DNA of 64,000 bases from Nonomuraea spiralis (GTDB lineage Bacteria; Actinomycetota; Actinomycetes; Streptosporangiales; Streptosporangiaceae): assembly GCF_014648435.1 (NCBI RefSeq), contig NZ_BMRC01000008.1, forward strand, positions 124,001 to 188,000, written 5' to 3'. The notes under the pieces were generated by a model that was given only the letters and a program-made list of their open reading frames with translations, made no database searches and was not told where the DNA came from. Positions 49,857 to 60,012 of the stretch are shown piece by piece (position 1 is the first letter of the stretch; each line of letters begins with the position of its first letter). The position numbers were made by a program, and so were the translations under genes.

Positions 49857-50602
49857 TCCGCCACATCGCCCTGTTCACCGGCTACGAGCTGAAGAAGTCC
49901 TTCAGCAACCCGATCTGGCCGCTGTTCGGCATCCTGCAGCCGGTGCTCTACCTGCTGATGTTCGCGCCGCTGCTGAAGGACCTCACGCCGGGCCGGAGCA
50001 CGGTCGACGCCCTGCGCATGTTCACGCCCGCGTCGATGATGATGATCGCCGTCTTCGGCTCGCTGTTCTCCGGGTTCGGCCTGATCGCCGAGCTGCGCAA
50101 CGGCTCACTCGAACGGTACGCCGTCAGCCCCGCCTGGCGGCCGGCCATCGTGCTCGGGCGGGTCGCCAAGGACATGGTCGTACTCGTGTGCCAGGCGGTC
50201 CTGGTGCTGGTCGTGGCCGTGGCCATGGGCGTGCGGATCGGCGGCGTCGAGCTGGTGCTGGTGCTGGCGCTCATGGCGGCGACCGGACTGTTCGCCTCGG
50301 GGCTGTCCCAGGGGCTGGCGCTAACCGTACGCGACGAGAACGGCATGTCGCAGACGCTCAACCTGTTCATGTTGCCGATCATGTTGCTGGCCGGGCTGTT
50401 CGTGCCGATCGCGTTCGCGCCCGACTGGATGAAGGCGATCGCGCCGGTCAACCCGCTCTACCACGCGGTCGAGGCCGGACGGGCGCTGTTCGACGGGCGG
50501 CTGGGCGACTCGTCGATCCCGATCGCGTTCGCGCTGTTCATCGTGCTCGCGGTGCTCACGACGATCTGGTCGATGCGCTCGCTACGCAGGATCGCCGGGT
50601 AG
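49853..50602 (+). CDS. ABC-2 type exporter permease (DrrB-like)
   Basis: 249 residues, about six transmembrane helices; ABC-2 segment FGLIAELRNGSLERYAVSPAWRPAIVLGR (in part) and LPIMLLAGLFVPIAFAPDWMK. Its end overlaps the convergent RpiR gene by 21 bp. Confidence 0.9.
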   Translation: MIRHIALFTGYELKKSFSNPIWPLFGILQPVLYLLMFAPLLKDLTPGRSTVDALRMFTPASMMMIAVFGSLFSGFGLIAELRNGSLERYAVSPAWRPAIVLGRVAKDMVVLVCQAVLVLVVAVAMGVRIGGVELVLVLALMAATGLFASGLSQGLALTVRDENGMSQTLNLFMLPIMLLAGLFVPIAFAPDWMKAIAPVNPLYHAVEAGRALFDGRLGDSSIPIAFALFIVLAVLTTIWSMRSLRRIAG

Positions 50603-51415
50603 GAACGTGCCGGCCTCGTCGGTCATCCGCTCGTACTCCTCCAGCCTGGCCTGGGTACGCAGCGGCGCGGCGTCGGCCATGGCCTCGACCAGGGCCATGG
50701 CCAGCGCCAGGGGGGCCGCGTGGGAGTCGAACACCAGGCGGTCCCCGACCGGGCCGTCGAGCACGACCTCGGCCGGGAAGTCCGGCTTGTCGGTGATGGC
50801 GGCGACCCGGAGGCCGAGCTTCTCGGCGTACTCGAGGGCCTGGACGGCCTCGGCGGGATAGCGCGGGAGCACCACGGCCACCATCCACTCGGCGCCCGCC
50901 CGCCGTGCCGCGTGCAGCCCTTCGACCAGCTCGGAGCCGCCGTGGGTGAGCAGGCGTACGTCGGGGTGGATGCGCCTTGCGTAGTAGGCGAAGGTGGTGG
51001 CCAGGCCGCAGGAGACCCGCAGGCCCAGCACGGGCAGCGGCTCGGTGGCGGCGAGCTGCTCGCCCAGCTCCTTGAGCGGGAGGGCGGTCAGCCGCTCGCG
51101 GACCAGGGAGAGGTTGCGGATCTCGCTGTCGATCGCGTTCCGCAGCAGGCTCTCCTGGGGCGCCAGCGCGCTGCCGCCGAGCACCAGCGGGCGCAGCGCC
51201 TGGCGCAACTCCGGATAGCCGGCGAAGCCGAGCACCATGGCGAACCTGGTCACCGACGGCTGGCTGACCCCCGACCGCTCGGCCAGCTCGACACTGGACA
51301 GGAAGATCGCCTCGTCGAGGTGCTCGCTCAGGTAGTGGGCGATCCTGCGCTGCACCGGCGACAACCTCCGGCCGTCCAGCAACACGCCGAGCCCACCGTG
51401 ATATCCGTCAGCCAC
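50582..51415 (-). CDS. MurR/RpiR-family regulator, candidate hut regulator
   Basis: 277 residues from a GTG. N-terminal RpiR HTH (LSPVQRRIAHYLSEHLDEAIFLSSVELAERSGVSQPSVTRFAMVLGFAGYPELRQAL, in parts) and a C-terminal SIS domain (LRVSCGLATTFAYYARRIH, THGGSELVEGL). RpiR proteins usually sense phosphosugars through SIS. Its place directly downstream of hutU on the same strand, and the shared palindrome before both hut units, make it a candidate histidine-catabolism regulator. The hut link is inference. Confidence 0.85.
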   Translation of the reverse strand: MADGYHGGLGVLLDGRRLSPVQRRIAHYLSEHLDEAIFLSSVELAERSGVSQPSVTRFAMVLGFAGYPELRQALRPLVLGGSALAPQESLLRNAIDSEIRNLSLVRERLTALPLKELGEQLAATEPLPVLGLRVSCGLATTFAYYARRIHPDVRLLTHGGSELVEGLHAARRAGAEWMVAVVLPRYPAEAVQALEYAEKLGLRVAAITDKPDFPAEVVLDGPVGDRLVFDSHAAPLALAMALVEAMADAAPLRTQARLEEYERMTDEAGTFLPGDPA

Positions 51416-51449
51416 GCCACCTCCAACGCTCCCCGACCAGGATTCTCAT

Positions 51450-51468
51450 CCCCCACACCGCGTGGGGG
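51450..51468 (-). terminator. Hairpin between hutU and rpiR-like gene
   Basis: CCCCCAC-ACCGC-GTGGGGG, perfect 7-bp stem, 15 nt after the hutU stop on the minus strand. No T-run. Probable terminator or attenuator. Confidence 0.55.
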
Positions 51469-51483
51469 ACGCTACAGCGGGGG

Positions 51484-53133
<1,650 letters not shown>

Positions 53134-53144
53134 GGTGACCCTCC

Positions 53145-53160
53145 TGAATGAACACATTCA
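53145..53160. promoter_or_regulatory. hut palindrome, copy upstream of hutU
   Basis: TGAATG-AACA-CATTCA, 11 nt before the hutU start codon. Same arms and spacing as 47588-47603. On the minus strand it runs directly into the GGAGGG ribosome binding site, so a bound protein would block the transcription start. Confidence 0.75.
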
Positions 53161-53177
53161 CCTTTGTCACCCGAAGA

Positions 53178-53210
53178 CTACGGTGGACCGCGTCCAGCGG
53201 TCCACCGCAG
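53178..53210. repeat. 33-nt hairpin repeat, copy 1
   Basis: Contains CGGTGGACCGC-GTCCA-GCGGTCCACCG, a perfect 11-bp stem with 5-nt loop. Identical over 33 nt to 53227-53259. On the minus strand it lies downstream of the ABC exporter gene and upstream of the hutU promoter; likely part of a double terminator. Confidence 0.85.
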
Positions 53211-53226
53211 ACAGCGGAGTTCGCGT

Positions 53227-53259
53227 CTACGGTGGACCGCGTCCAGCGGTCCACCGCAG
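53227..53259. repeat. 33-nt hairpin repeat, copy 2
   Basis: Exact second copy, offset 49 nt from the first, starting 7 nt after the exporter stop codon. Same 11-bp stem. Confidence 0.85.
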
Positions 53260-53266
53260 GCTGCTG

Positions 53267-54973
53267 TCAGCTCACGAGGAACTGGGTGGCGGCGAGTTCG
53301 CGGTAGAGGTCGTCGTCCGCCACCAGCTCGGCGTGGGTGCCGACGGCCCGTACGCCGCCCGCCTCCATGACCACGATGCGGTCGGCGTTCGTCACGGTGG
53401 ACAGGCGGTGCGCGATGACCAGCACCGTCGTCTCGGTCGCGACCTCGGCGATGACCTCGCGCAGCCGCAGCTCGTTGACCGCGTCGAGCTGGGAGGTGGC
53501 CTCGTCGAGCAGCAGCAGCCTGGGCCTGCGCAGCAGCGCCCTGGCGATGGCGACGCGCTGCCGTTCGCCGCCGGACAGCAGCACGCCGCGGTGCCCGACC
53601 GCCGTGTCGAGCCCTTCGGGCAGCCGGGCGACGAGGTCGTCCAGCCGGGTACGGGTGACGGCGCGGCGCAGCTCGTCCTCGGTGGCGTCCTGGGCGGCGA
53701 AGAGCAGGTTCTCGCGCAGCGTGCCGGCCAGGACGGGGGCGTCCTGCTCGACGTAGCCGAGCGCGGAGCGCAGGTCGGCGAGCGGCCAGTCGCGGATGTC
53801 CCGGCCGCCGATCGTGATCAGGCCGTCCTGGTGCTCGTAGAAGCGTTCGAGCAGGGCGAACACCGTGGACTTGCCCGCGCCCGACGGCCCGACCAGGGCG
53901 GTGAGGCCGCCCGCGGGCACCTCGAAGGTGACGCCGTCGTGTACGGTGGGGCGGTCGTCGCCGTACCGGAAGACGACGTCCTCGAACCGGACGCCGACGG
54001 GCGTGCTGCCGGCCGGGGCGGCGACGCTGACGGGCTCGGCGGGCAGGTCCTCGATCTCCTTGATGCGCCGCATCGCGGCCAGGCCGTTCTGGAGCTGGAC
54101 CGCGCCCTGGACGAGCTGCCCGATCGGCGGCACCAGGTAGAATAGGTAGAGCAGGAACGCGATCAGCGACGAGATCTCCAGCACGCCCGACGCGACCCGC
54201 GACCCGCCCACGGCCAGCACGCACAGGAAGGCGATCTGCACGGCCATCCAGGTCGCCACGCCGGCCAGCGACGTCCATCCGGCCACCTGCATCCCGCGGT
54301 CGCGGGCCCGCTCGGCCGCCTCGCCGACGACCGCGATCTCCCGCTCCTCCGCGCCGCTGGCCTTGACCGTCCGGTACGCCTGGAGCGCCCGGTCCAGTAC
54401 GGCCCCCATCTCGCCGACGGCCTCCTGCGCCTGCGTCTGCGCCCGCTGGATCTTCGGCATGATGAGCGCGACCAGGCCGCCGATCACCACCACGACGAGC
54501 AGCGTGACCAGGAGCAGCACGCCGTCCATGGTGGCCATCATGACGATCGCGCCGATCAGCATGAACACCGCGCCGACCGACTCGACGATGCCGTTGGTCA
54601 GCACCGCGCGCAGCAGCGTCGTGTCGCCGGTCACCCGCGACAGCAGGTCGCCGGGCTTGAGCCGGTCGACGTCGGCCACCCTGAGCCGGAGCATCCGGTC
54701 GACGAGCCTGCGCCGGGCCCCGAGGACGACGCCCTCACCGGTGCGCTCCATCAGGTACGTGCCCCCGGCCGAGACCACGGCGCCGACGAGCACCGCCACG
54801 GTCAGACCTAACAGGGGCGCGGCCAGGGATTGATCCTCGCCGAAGGCGTCCACGACGTACTTGGCCAGCAGCGGCATCGCGAGCCCCGCCACCGAGCCGA
54901 TCAGGCCGAGCAGACCGCCCGCCACCAGGACCTTCCGGTGCGGCCGGATGTAGGCCAGCAGCTCTTTGAGCAC
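53267..54973 (-). CDS. ABC exporter, fused transmembrane and ATPase domains (MsbA/LmrA-like)
   Basis: 568 residues from the GTG at 54973, preceded by GAGGGGAG at good spacing; the frame is open to 55147 but the extra N-terminus is low-complexity. Six transmembrane helices (about 15-290), then a nucleotide-binding domain: GPSGAGKST, YVEQDAPVLAGTLRENLLF, LSGGERQRVAIARALL, LLLLDEATSQLD, VIAHRLSTV. A homodimeric half-transporter for lipids or drugs. The pair of inverted repeats at 55047-55089 lies upstream. Confidence 0.92.
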   Translation of the reverse strand: MLKELLAYIRPHRKVLVAGGLLGLIGSVAGLAMPLLAKYVVDAFGEDQSLAAPLLGLTVAVLVGAVVSAGGTYLMERTGEGVVLGARRRLVDRMLRLRVADVDRLKPGDLLSRVTGDTTLLRAVLTNGIVESVGAVFMLIGAIVMMATMDGVLLLVTLLVVVVIGGLVALIMPKIQRAQTQAQEAVGEMGAVLDRALQAYRTVKASGAEEREIAVVGEAAERARDRGMQVAGWTSLAGVATWMAVQIAFLCVLAVGGSRVASGVLEISSLIAFLLYLFYLVPPIGQLVQGAVQLQNGLAAMRRIKEIEDLPAEPVSVAAPAGSTPVGVRFEDVVFRYGDDRPTVHDGVTFEVPAGGLTALVGPSGAGKSTVFALLERFYEHQDGLITIGGRDIRDWPLADLRSALGYVEQDAPVLAGTLRENLLFAAQDATEDELRRAVTRTRLDDLVARLPEGLDTAVGHRGVLLSGGERQRVAIARALLRRPRLLLLDEATSQLDAVNELRLREVIAEVATETTVLVIAHRLSTVTNADRIVVMEAGGVRAVGTHAELVADDDLYRELAATQFLVS

Positions 54974-55046
54974 CCCAACTCCCCTCACGACATTTCTCGA
55001 AATTTCCCAACGAATGGGACAGCGCATTCCGCACCACCAGGACAGG

Positions 55047-55089
55047 GTCAACTTAGATTGACGACCAAAGTATGTCAACTTTCGTTGAC
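55047..55089. promoter_or_regulatory. Two GTCAAC-type inverted repeats
   Basis: GTCAA-N6-TTGAC (55047-55062) and GTCAAC-TTTC-GTTGAC (55074-55089), 27 nt apart, in the divergent interval between the ABC exporter and the DUF4331 operon. Likely operator pair; the regulator is not adjacent. Confidence 0.5.
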
Positions 55090-55231
55090 GCCTCCTCCCT
55101 GGTGCCTCCCCGGCGCCTCCTCCCGGAGGAGGAGAAGAAGGCGACATCCGCGGCCGACCGCCGGACGAATAGGGCGTCGAGGAACCCGGCCGGAACCTCG
55201 TCCCGATCAGCCCTTTCCGAAAGGACCGAAC

Positions 55232-56608
55232 ATGGAGCTCCGGATCAACCGGCGCGCCCTCGTCGGACTCAGCCTCGCCGTGGTGCTCTCCGCCTCGTCG
55301 TTCGCCGTGCTCCGCACCGACTCCGGCACGGCCTCCTCACACCGCGAGGCGCCGATGATCGCGAACGACCCGCAACACGACAACACCGACGTGTACGCCT
55401 TCGTCAGCCCCGACAAGGCCGGCACGGTGACCCTGCTGGCCAACTGGATCCCGTTCGAGGACCCCAAGGGCGGCCCGAACTTCTACCCGTTCGCCACCAG
55501 GTCCCGCTACAACATCAAGATCGACAACGACGGCGACGCCAAGACCGACATCACCTACCAGTGGACGTTCACCAACGAGGACCGGCGCGGCACCGGCACG
55601 TTCCTCTACAACGACGGCCCGGTCACCTCGCTGAACGACAAGAACCTGCTCTTCCGCCAGCGCTACACGCTCAAGCGCATCACGCCCGACGGCACCAAGA
55701 CCCTCGTGGACGACGGCATCGTCGCGCCCAGCAACGTCGGGGCCGCGTCCATGCCGGACTACGGCACCCTGCGCGCCCAGTCCGTCCAGAACCTGCCCGG
55801 CGGCGGCAAGACGTTCGCCGGGCAGTCGGACGAGGCGTTCTTCCTCGACCTGGACGTCTTCGACCTGCTGTACGGCGGCGACCTGTCCGAGGTCGGCCGG
55901 GACACCCTCAAGGGCTACAACGTCAACACCGTGGCCGTCCAGGTCCCGCAGTCGGAGGTCGCGCTCAAGGGCGACCCCGCGCGCAACCCGGTGATCGGCG
56001 TCTGCTCGACCACCGACAAGTTCAACGGCGACACGTTCGTGCAGGTCTCGCGCCTGTGCAACCCGCTGGTCAACGAGCTCGTCGCCTCCGCCGGGCTCAA
56101 GGACGCCTACAACGCGCTCGACCCGTCGAAGGACGCCGGCGTGCAGGCGCTCGTCGACCGGGTCACCGACCCCGAGGTCGCCCGGCTGCTGGAGAAGTTC
56201 TACGGCATCAAGGCGCCCAAGACCCCGCGCGACGACCTGGTCGAGATCTTCCTAAAGGGCATCGCCAAGGCGAACGGCCCGATCAAGGCCGACCTGAACT
56301 CGCAGGTGCTCAACAAGGACGCCGGGCCGCTGCGGCCCAGCGAGATGTTGCGGCTCAACATGGCGATCCCGCCCACGAAGGACCCGAACCGGCTCGGCGT
56401 ACTGGGCAAGGACCCGCAGGGGTTCCCCAACGGCCGCCGGCTGGCCGACGACGTGGTGGACATCGAACTGCAGGCCGTGGCCGGCGCCGCGGTGACCGGC
56501 AAGCTCGTCCCGGGGCTCACGGACAAGGTGGACACGAACGACAAGCCGTTCGGGCGGACCTTCCCGTACATCCCGCTGCCGAGCAACGTCGCCGTGAACC
56601 AGCGATGA
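55232..56608 (+). CDS. DUF4331 secreted protein
   Basis: 458 residues from the ATG at 55232 with AAGGA upstream. A signal peptide or anchor (residues about 8-27) is followed by the DUF4331 start ASSHREAPMIANDPQHDNTDVYAFVSPD (in part) and LLANWIPFEDPKGGPNFYPF. Asp- and Asn-rich segments (NDGDAKTDI) suggest metal binding. Two cysteines in the central part (VCSTTDK, RLCNPL) could form a disulfide. Function is unknown. It heads a likely operon with a TPR protein and a NicO-type metal transporter. Confidence 0.85.
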   Translation: MELRINRRALVGLSLAVVLSASSFAVLRTDSGTASSHREAPMIANDPQHDNTDVYAFVSPDKAGTVTLLANWIPFEDPKGGPNFYPFATRSRYNIKIDNDGDAKTDITYQWTFTNEDRRGTGTFLYNDGPVTSLNDKNLLFRQRYTLKRITPDGTKTLVDDGIVAPSNVGAASMPDYGTLRAQSVQNLPGGGKTFAGQSDEAFFLDLDVFDLLYGGDLSEVGRDTLKGYNVNTVAVQVPQSEVALKGDPARNPVIGVCSTTDKFNGDTFVQVSRLCNPLVNELVASAGLKDAYNALDPSKDAGVQALVDRVTDPEVARLLEKFYGIKAPKTPRDDLVEIFLKGIAKANGPIKADLNSQVLNKDAGPLRPSEMLRLNMAIPPTKDPNRLGVLGKDPQGFPNGRRLADDVVDIELQAVAGAAVTGKLVPGLTDKVDTNDKPFGRTFPYIPLPSNVAVNQR

Positions 56609-56612
56609 CCCG

Positions 56613-56646
56613 CTGACCGGCCGGTCCTCTCCTCCCGGCCGGTCAG
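56613..56646 (+). terminator. Strong hairpin between DUF4331 and TPR genes
   Basis: Perfect 12-bp stem CTGACCGGCCGG / CCGGCCGGTCAG with a 10-nt pyrimidine loop, 4 nt after the DUF4331 stop; more GC-rich repeats (GGCCGGCCG) follow to 56725. It may attenuate the downstream genes or stabilise the 5' message. Confidence 0.65.
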
Positions 56647-56748
56647 TCCCCGGCGGCGGGCCGCCGTCTCCCGTCGCCCGCCGCCGCCGGCCGGCCGTAC
56701 GTCCCGTGACGGCCGGCCGGCCCCGCACCGACCTCTGGAGTCCTTCGC

Positions 56749-57942
56749 ATGCGATCCCTCGTCCTCGTCGCCGGTCTCGTCCTGGCCGGTGCGACGATCT
56801 TCACGATCCTGTCGTTCACGGCGGCGCCCGCGTCCGGGCCCGCCAGGCCCGCCGCCGAGTCGCTCCAGGAGCGGTTGCGGCGGTTGCCCGGCGACTACCG
56901 TGGCTGGGCCCGGCTCGCCGCCCAGTACGTCGACCAGGCCAGGGTCACCGGCGACCCGTCGTACTACACCAAGGCGGAAGGCGCGATCGGCACCGCCGCC
57001 CGGCTGCGGCCGGACGACGACGCGGTGCTGACCGGCCAGGCCGCCCTGGCGGCCGGTCGCCACGACTTCGCGCGGGCGGCGTCCCTCGCCGAACGCGCCA
57101 TCGCCGCCAACCCCTACGGCTCGGCCGCGTACGGCGTGCTGGCCGACGCGCGGACCCAGCTCGGCGACCTGCCCGCCGCGCGCCGGGCGGTGGACCGGAT
57201 GCTGGGCCTGCACCCCGGGGTCGGCGCGTTCGCCCGCGCGTCCTACGCCGCCGAGCTGCGCGGCGACCAGGCCGGGGCGCGCAGGTTCCTGGAGTACGCC
57301 CACGACGACGCCTGGGCGCCGGCCGACGTCGCCTACGCCCGCTACTACCTGGGCGAGCTCGCCCTCCACTCCGGCGACCTGACGAAGGCCGCCGGCTGGT
57401 ACGCCGAGGCCCTGCGCGCCTACCCCGCCTACACCCCCGCCCTCGCCGGCCGGGCCAGGACCGCCGCGCTGGCCGGCCGCCTGCCCGAGGCCCTCGACCT
57501 GTACGAGCGGGTCGTCGAACGCCTGCCGCTCCCCCAGTACCTCATCGAGCAGGGCGAGACCCGGCTCAAGGCGGGCCTGCCCGCGGACTGGACGCTGCTG
57601 CGCGCCCAACGCAAGCTGTTCCAGGCCGCGGGCGTGCGCGACGACCTGACGTGGGCCGAGTTCGAGGCCGACCACGGCGACCCGGCCGCCGCCGTACGCC
57701 ACGCCAGGGCCGAGTACGCGCGCAACCCCAACCTCGTCGCCGCCGACGCCCTCGCCTGGGCGCTCTACCGGGCGGGTGAGCCGCGCGAGGCGCTGACGTA
57801 CACGCGGAAGGCCACCGCGACCGGCTGGCGGAACCCGCTGCTGCGCTACCACCGCGCGGTGATCGAGCGGGCGCTCGGCGAACCGGCGCGGGTGGACGCC
57901 CGTTTCGACCCGGAACTGTCGGCATTGGCGAGGTTCTCATGA
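56749..57942 (+). CDS. Membrane-anchored TPR protein
   Basis: 397 residues. N-terminal signal anchor (VLVAGLVLAGATIFTILSF), then degenerate TPR units through the rest of the chain, for example ALAAGRHDFARAASLAERAIAANPYGSAAYGVLADARTQLGDLPAARRAVDRML (in parts) and ALAGRLPEALDLYERVVE. TPR domains mediate protein assembly; here probably on the outside of the membrane, next to the DUF4331 protein and the metal transporter. Stop overlaps the next start (ATGA). Confidence 0.82.
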   Translation: MRSLVLVAGLVLAGATIFTILSFTAAPASGPARPAAESLQERLRRLPGDYRGWARLAAQYVDQARVTGDPSYYTKAEGAIGTAARLRPDDDAVLTGQAALAAGRHDFARAASLAERAIAANPYGSAAYGVLADARTQLGDLPAARRAVDRMLGLHPGVGAFARASYAAELRGDQAGARRFLEYAHDDAWAPADVAYARYYLGELALHSGDLTKAAGWYAEALRAYPAYTPALAGRARTAALAGRLPEALDLYERVVERLPLPQYLIEQGETRLKAGLPADWTLLRAQRKLFQAAGVRDDLTWAEFEADHGDPAAAVRHARAEYARNPNLVAADALAWALYRAGEPREALTYTRKATATGWRNPLLRYHRAVIERALGEPARVDARFDPELSALARFS

Positions 57943-59372
57943 GACTGATCAGGCTCGGGCTGCTCTCCGTCACGGCGGGACTGGTGCTGGCGCTGGGCGC
58001 GAGCGTGCTCCTGGTGGCCGCCGCGCGCGCCGCGACGACCGCCCATCCGCTCGGCAACTTCACCGTCAACCACTACAACGGGCTGCGGCTCGCGCCGGAC
58101 GCCGTGCGCAACCATGCCGTCGTGGACCTGGCCGAGCTGCCGACGTTGCAGGTCCAGGCCCAGGTGGACACCTCGTACGCGGGGCGGCGCTGCGCCGCGC
58201 TGGCCGCCGCCCAGCGGCTGCGGGTCGCCGGCGCGGCGGTGCCGTGGCGGGTGACCGGCTCGGCGTTCGCCTACGCGCCGGGGCAGGGCGGGCTGCGTAC
58301 CAGCCGGCTGACGTGCGAACTGGCCGCGACGGTACGGGTGTCCGGGCCGGTGGAGTTCGCCGACGGGTTCGAGCAGGACCGGATCGGCTGGCGGGAGATC
58401 ACGGCGGTCGGGGACGGGGTGCGGTTGTCCGGCTCGTCGGCGCCGGCCGTGAGCGTGAGCCGGGAGTTGCGGGTGTACCCGGCGGATCTGCTGGCGGACC
58501 CGCTCGACCAGCGTACGGCCACGATGACCGCGCGGCAGATGTCCGGCGCCGCCGGGCTGACGCCTGCCGGGCCGTCCGCGGGCGCCGGGGGCGGGCCGGC
58601 GTTCGGGCCGTTCGGGGAGTGGCTGGCGGGGCTGGACCGCACCTTCACCGGGCTGATCGGACGCGACACGCTGACCGTGCCGCTCGGGCTGCTGGCCGTG
58701 GGGCTGGCCATGGTGCTCGGGGCCGGGCACGCGCTCATCCCGGGACACGGGAAGACGATCATGGCGGCGTACCTGGCCGGGCGCCGGGGCCGGCCGCGCG
58801 ACGCCCTGGTGGTGGGCGCGACGGTGACGGCCACCCACACGGTGGGCGTACTGGTGGTGGGGTTGCTGCTGACGGCGTTCACGGCGCTGGCCGGGGAGTC
58901 GGTGTTGTCCTGGCTCGGCCTGGCCAGCGGCCTCCTCATCGCCGCCATCGGCCTCCGCCTGCTCACGGCCCGCCCACGGTCGCCCTCCCAAGGCCATGGA
59001 CACGGCCACGGACATGGGCACGGACATGGGCACGCGTCGGGGCGGACGTGGGGGGCGGGTGGCTTGGTGGGGTTGGGGGTGGCCGGAGGGCTCGTGCCGA
59101 GTCCGTCGGCGTTGATCGTGTTGCTGGGGGCCATCGCGCTGGGACGCACCTGGTTCGGCGTGGCGCTGGTGACCGCGTACGGCGTCGGCATGGCCGCCAC
59201 CCTCACCCTCACCGGCCTCCTGCTGGTGAAGCTGGTCGACCGCATGGAACGCCGGGCCTCGGCGGGCCGCCGGCTGGCCGCCCGCCTGTCGGGGCTGGCC
59301 CCCCGGGGCAGCGCCGTGATGGTCGTCCTGCTCGGCGCGGGCCTCGCCGTACGATCGTTCGCCGCCCTGTAG
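57939..59372 (+). CDS. NicO/RcnA-type nickel-cobalt transporter with large ectodomain and His repeat
   Basis: 477 residues. Signal peptide, an extracytoplasmic domain of about 190 residues starting AHPLGNFTVNHYNGL, then a six-helix NicO/RcnA-type permease with HALIPGHGKTIMAAYLAGRRG and GATVTATHTVGVLVVG. A loop near residue 350 is seven consecutive Gly-His pairs, a classical Ni/Co/Zn binding stretch. It probably exports (or imports) nickel, cobalt or a similar cation. The AHPLGNFTVN-type ectodomain is known in actinobacterial relatives but its job is not. Third gene of the DUF4331-TPR operon. Confidence 0.85.
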   Translation: MRLIRLGLLSVTAGLVLALGASVLLVAAARAATTAHPLGNFTVNHYNGLRLAPDAVRNHAVVDLAELPTLQVQAQVDTSYAGRRCAALAAAQRLRVAGAAVPWRVTGSAFAYAPGQGGLRTSRLTCELAATVRVSGPVEFADGFEQDRIGWREITAVGDGVRLSGSSAPAVSVSRELRVYPADLLADPLDQRTATMTARQMSGAAGLTPAGPSAGAGGGPAFGPFGEWLAGLDRTFTGLIGRDTLTVPLGLLAVGLAMVLGAGHALIPGHGKTIMAAYLAGRRGRPRDALVVGATVTATHTVGVLVVGLLLTAFTALAGESVLSWLGLASGLLIAAIGLRLLTARPRSPSQGHGHGHGHGHGHGHASGRTWGAGGLVGLGVAGGLVPSPSALIVLLGAIALGRTWFGVALVTAYGVGMAATLTLTGLLLVKLVDRMERRASAGRRLAARLSGLAPRGSAVMVVLLGAGLAVRSFAAL

Positions 59373-59397
59373 CCCGGCGCCCTGCGCCACCCTCTAT

Positions 59398-59419
59398 AGT
59401 CATGCCCATGACTAGTCAT
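59398..59419. promoter_or_regulatory. PadR operator candidate
   Basis: Overlapping palindromes AGTCATG-CC-CATGACT (59398-59413) and ATGACTAGTCAT (59408-59419), 18 nt before the padR start. PadR boxes commonly contain ATG/CAT half-sites. Confidence 0.6.
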
Positions 59420-59436
59420 CGTCATGAGCGTCCCTG

Positions 59437-60012
59437 ATGGCATTGCGGCACGCGGTGCTGGCGGCGCTGCTCGACGGCGAGTACAGCGGCTACCAGCTCA
59501 CCAAGATCTTCGACGTCGGCGTCTCCAACTTCTGGTACGCCGCCCCCCAGCAGCTCTACGCCGAGCTGACCAGGCTTGAGTCCGACGGCCTGGTCAGCGG
59601 CCGGGAGGTGGTCCAGCGCGGCCGCCCCACCAAACGGGTCTTCCAGGTCACCCGGGCCGGCCTGGACGAGCTGGCCGCCTTCGCCGCGGCCCCCGCCAAG
59701 CCGCTGCTCATCCGCGACGACCTGGCCGTCAAGGTGCACGCCGCCGACCGGCTCGACCCGGCCCCGCTGATCGCCCAGCTCCTCGACCGCGCCGAGGAGG
59801 CCGCCGCCAAGCTCGCCCATTTCGACAAGATCCTGCTGCGCCTGCGCGGCGACCTCGACGAGGAGTCGTTCCTGCGCGCGGGCGAGCGCGTCGGCCCGTA
59901 CCTGTCGTGCCTGGCCGGCTGCCGGCTGGAGCGCGAGATGCGCGACTGGTGCCTGAGCACCGCCCGGACGCTGGGCGAGCGCGCCGCCCGTACCCGTGAG
60001 GAGATGTCGTGA
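59437..60012 (+). CDS. PadR-family transcriptional regulator
   Basis: 191 residues. ALRHAVLAALLDGEYSGYQLTKIFDVGVSNFWYAAPQQLYAELTRLESDGLV (in parts) is the PadR winged helix; the C-terminal half is the helical dimerisation domain. Its stop overlaps the start of an SGNH hydrolase gene (GTGA), so both are co-transcribed and probably autoregulated from the palindromes upstream. Confidence 0.92.
   Translation: MALRHAVLAALLDGEYSGYQLTKIFDVGVSNFWYAAPQQLYAELTRLESDGLVSGREVVQRGRPTKRVFQVTRAGLDELAAFAAAPAKPLLIRDDLAVKVHAADRLDPAPLIAQLLDRAEEAAAKLAHFDKILLRLRGDLDEESFLRAGERVGPYLSCLAGCRLEREMRDWCLSTARTLGERAARTREEMS

Noticed and set aside
53178..53259. Possible CRISPR array from the two 33-nt repeats
   Set aside because: Only two units, a 16-nt spacer, strong self-complementarity over the whole repeat and no cas genes. 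Hairpin duplication is a better explanation.
53178..53259. Possible insertion-sequence ends
   Set aside because: No transposase, no target duplication, and the copies are direct rather than inverted relative to each other.
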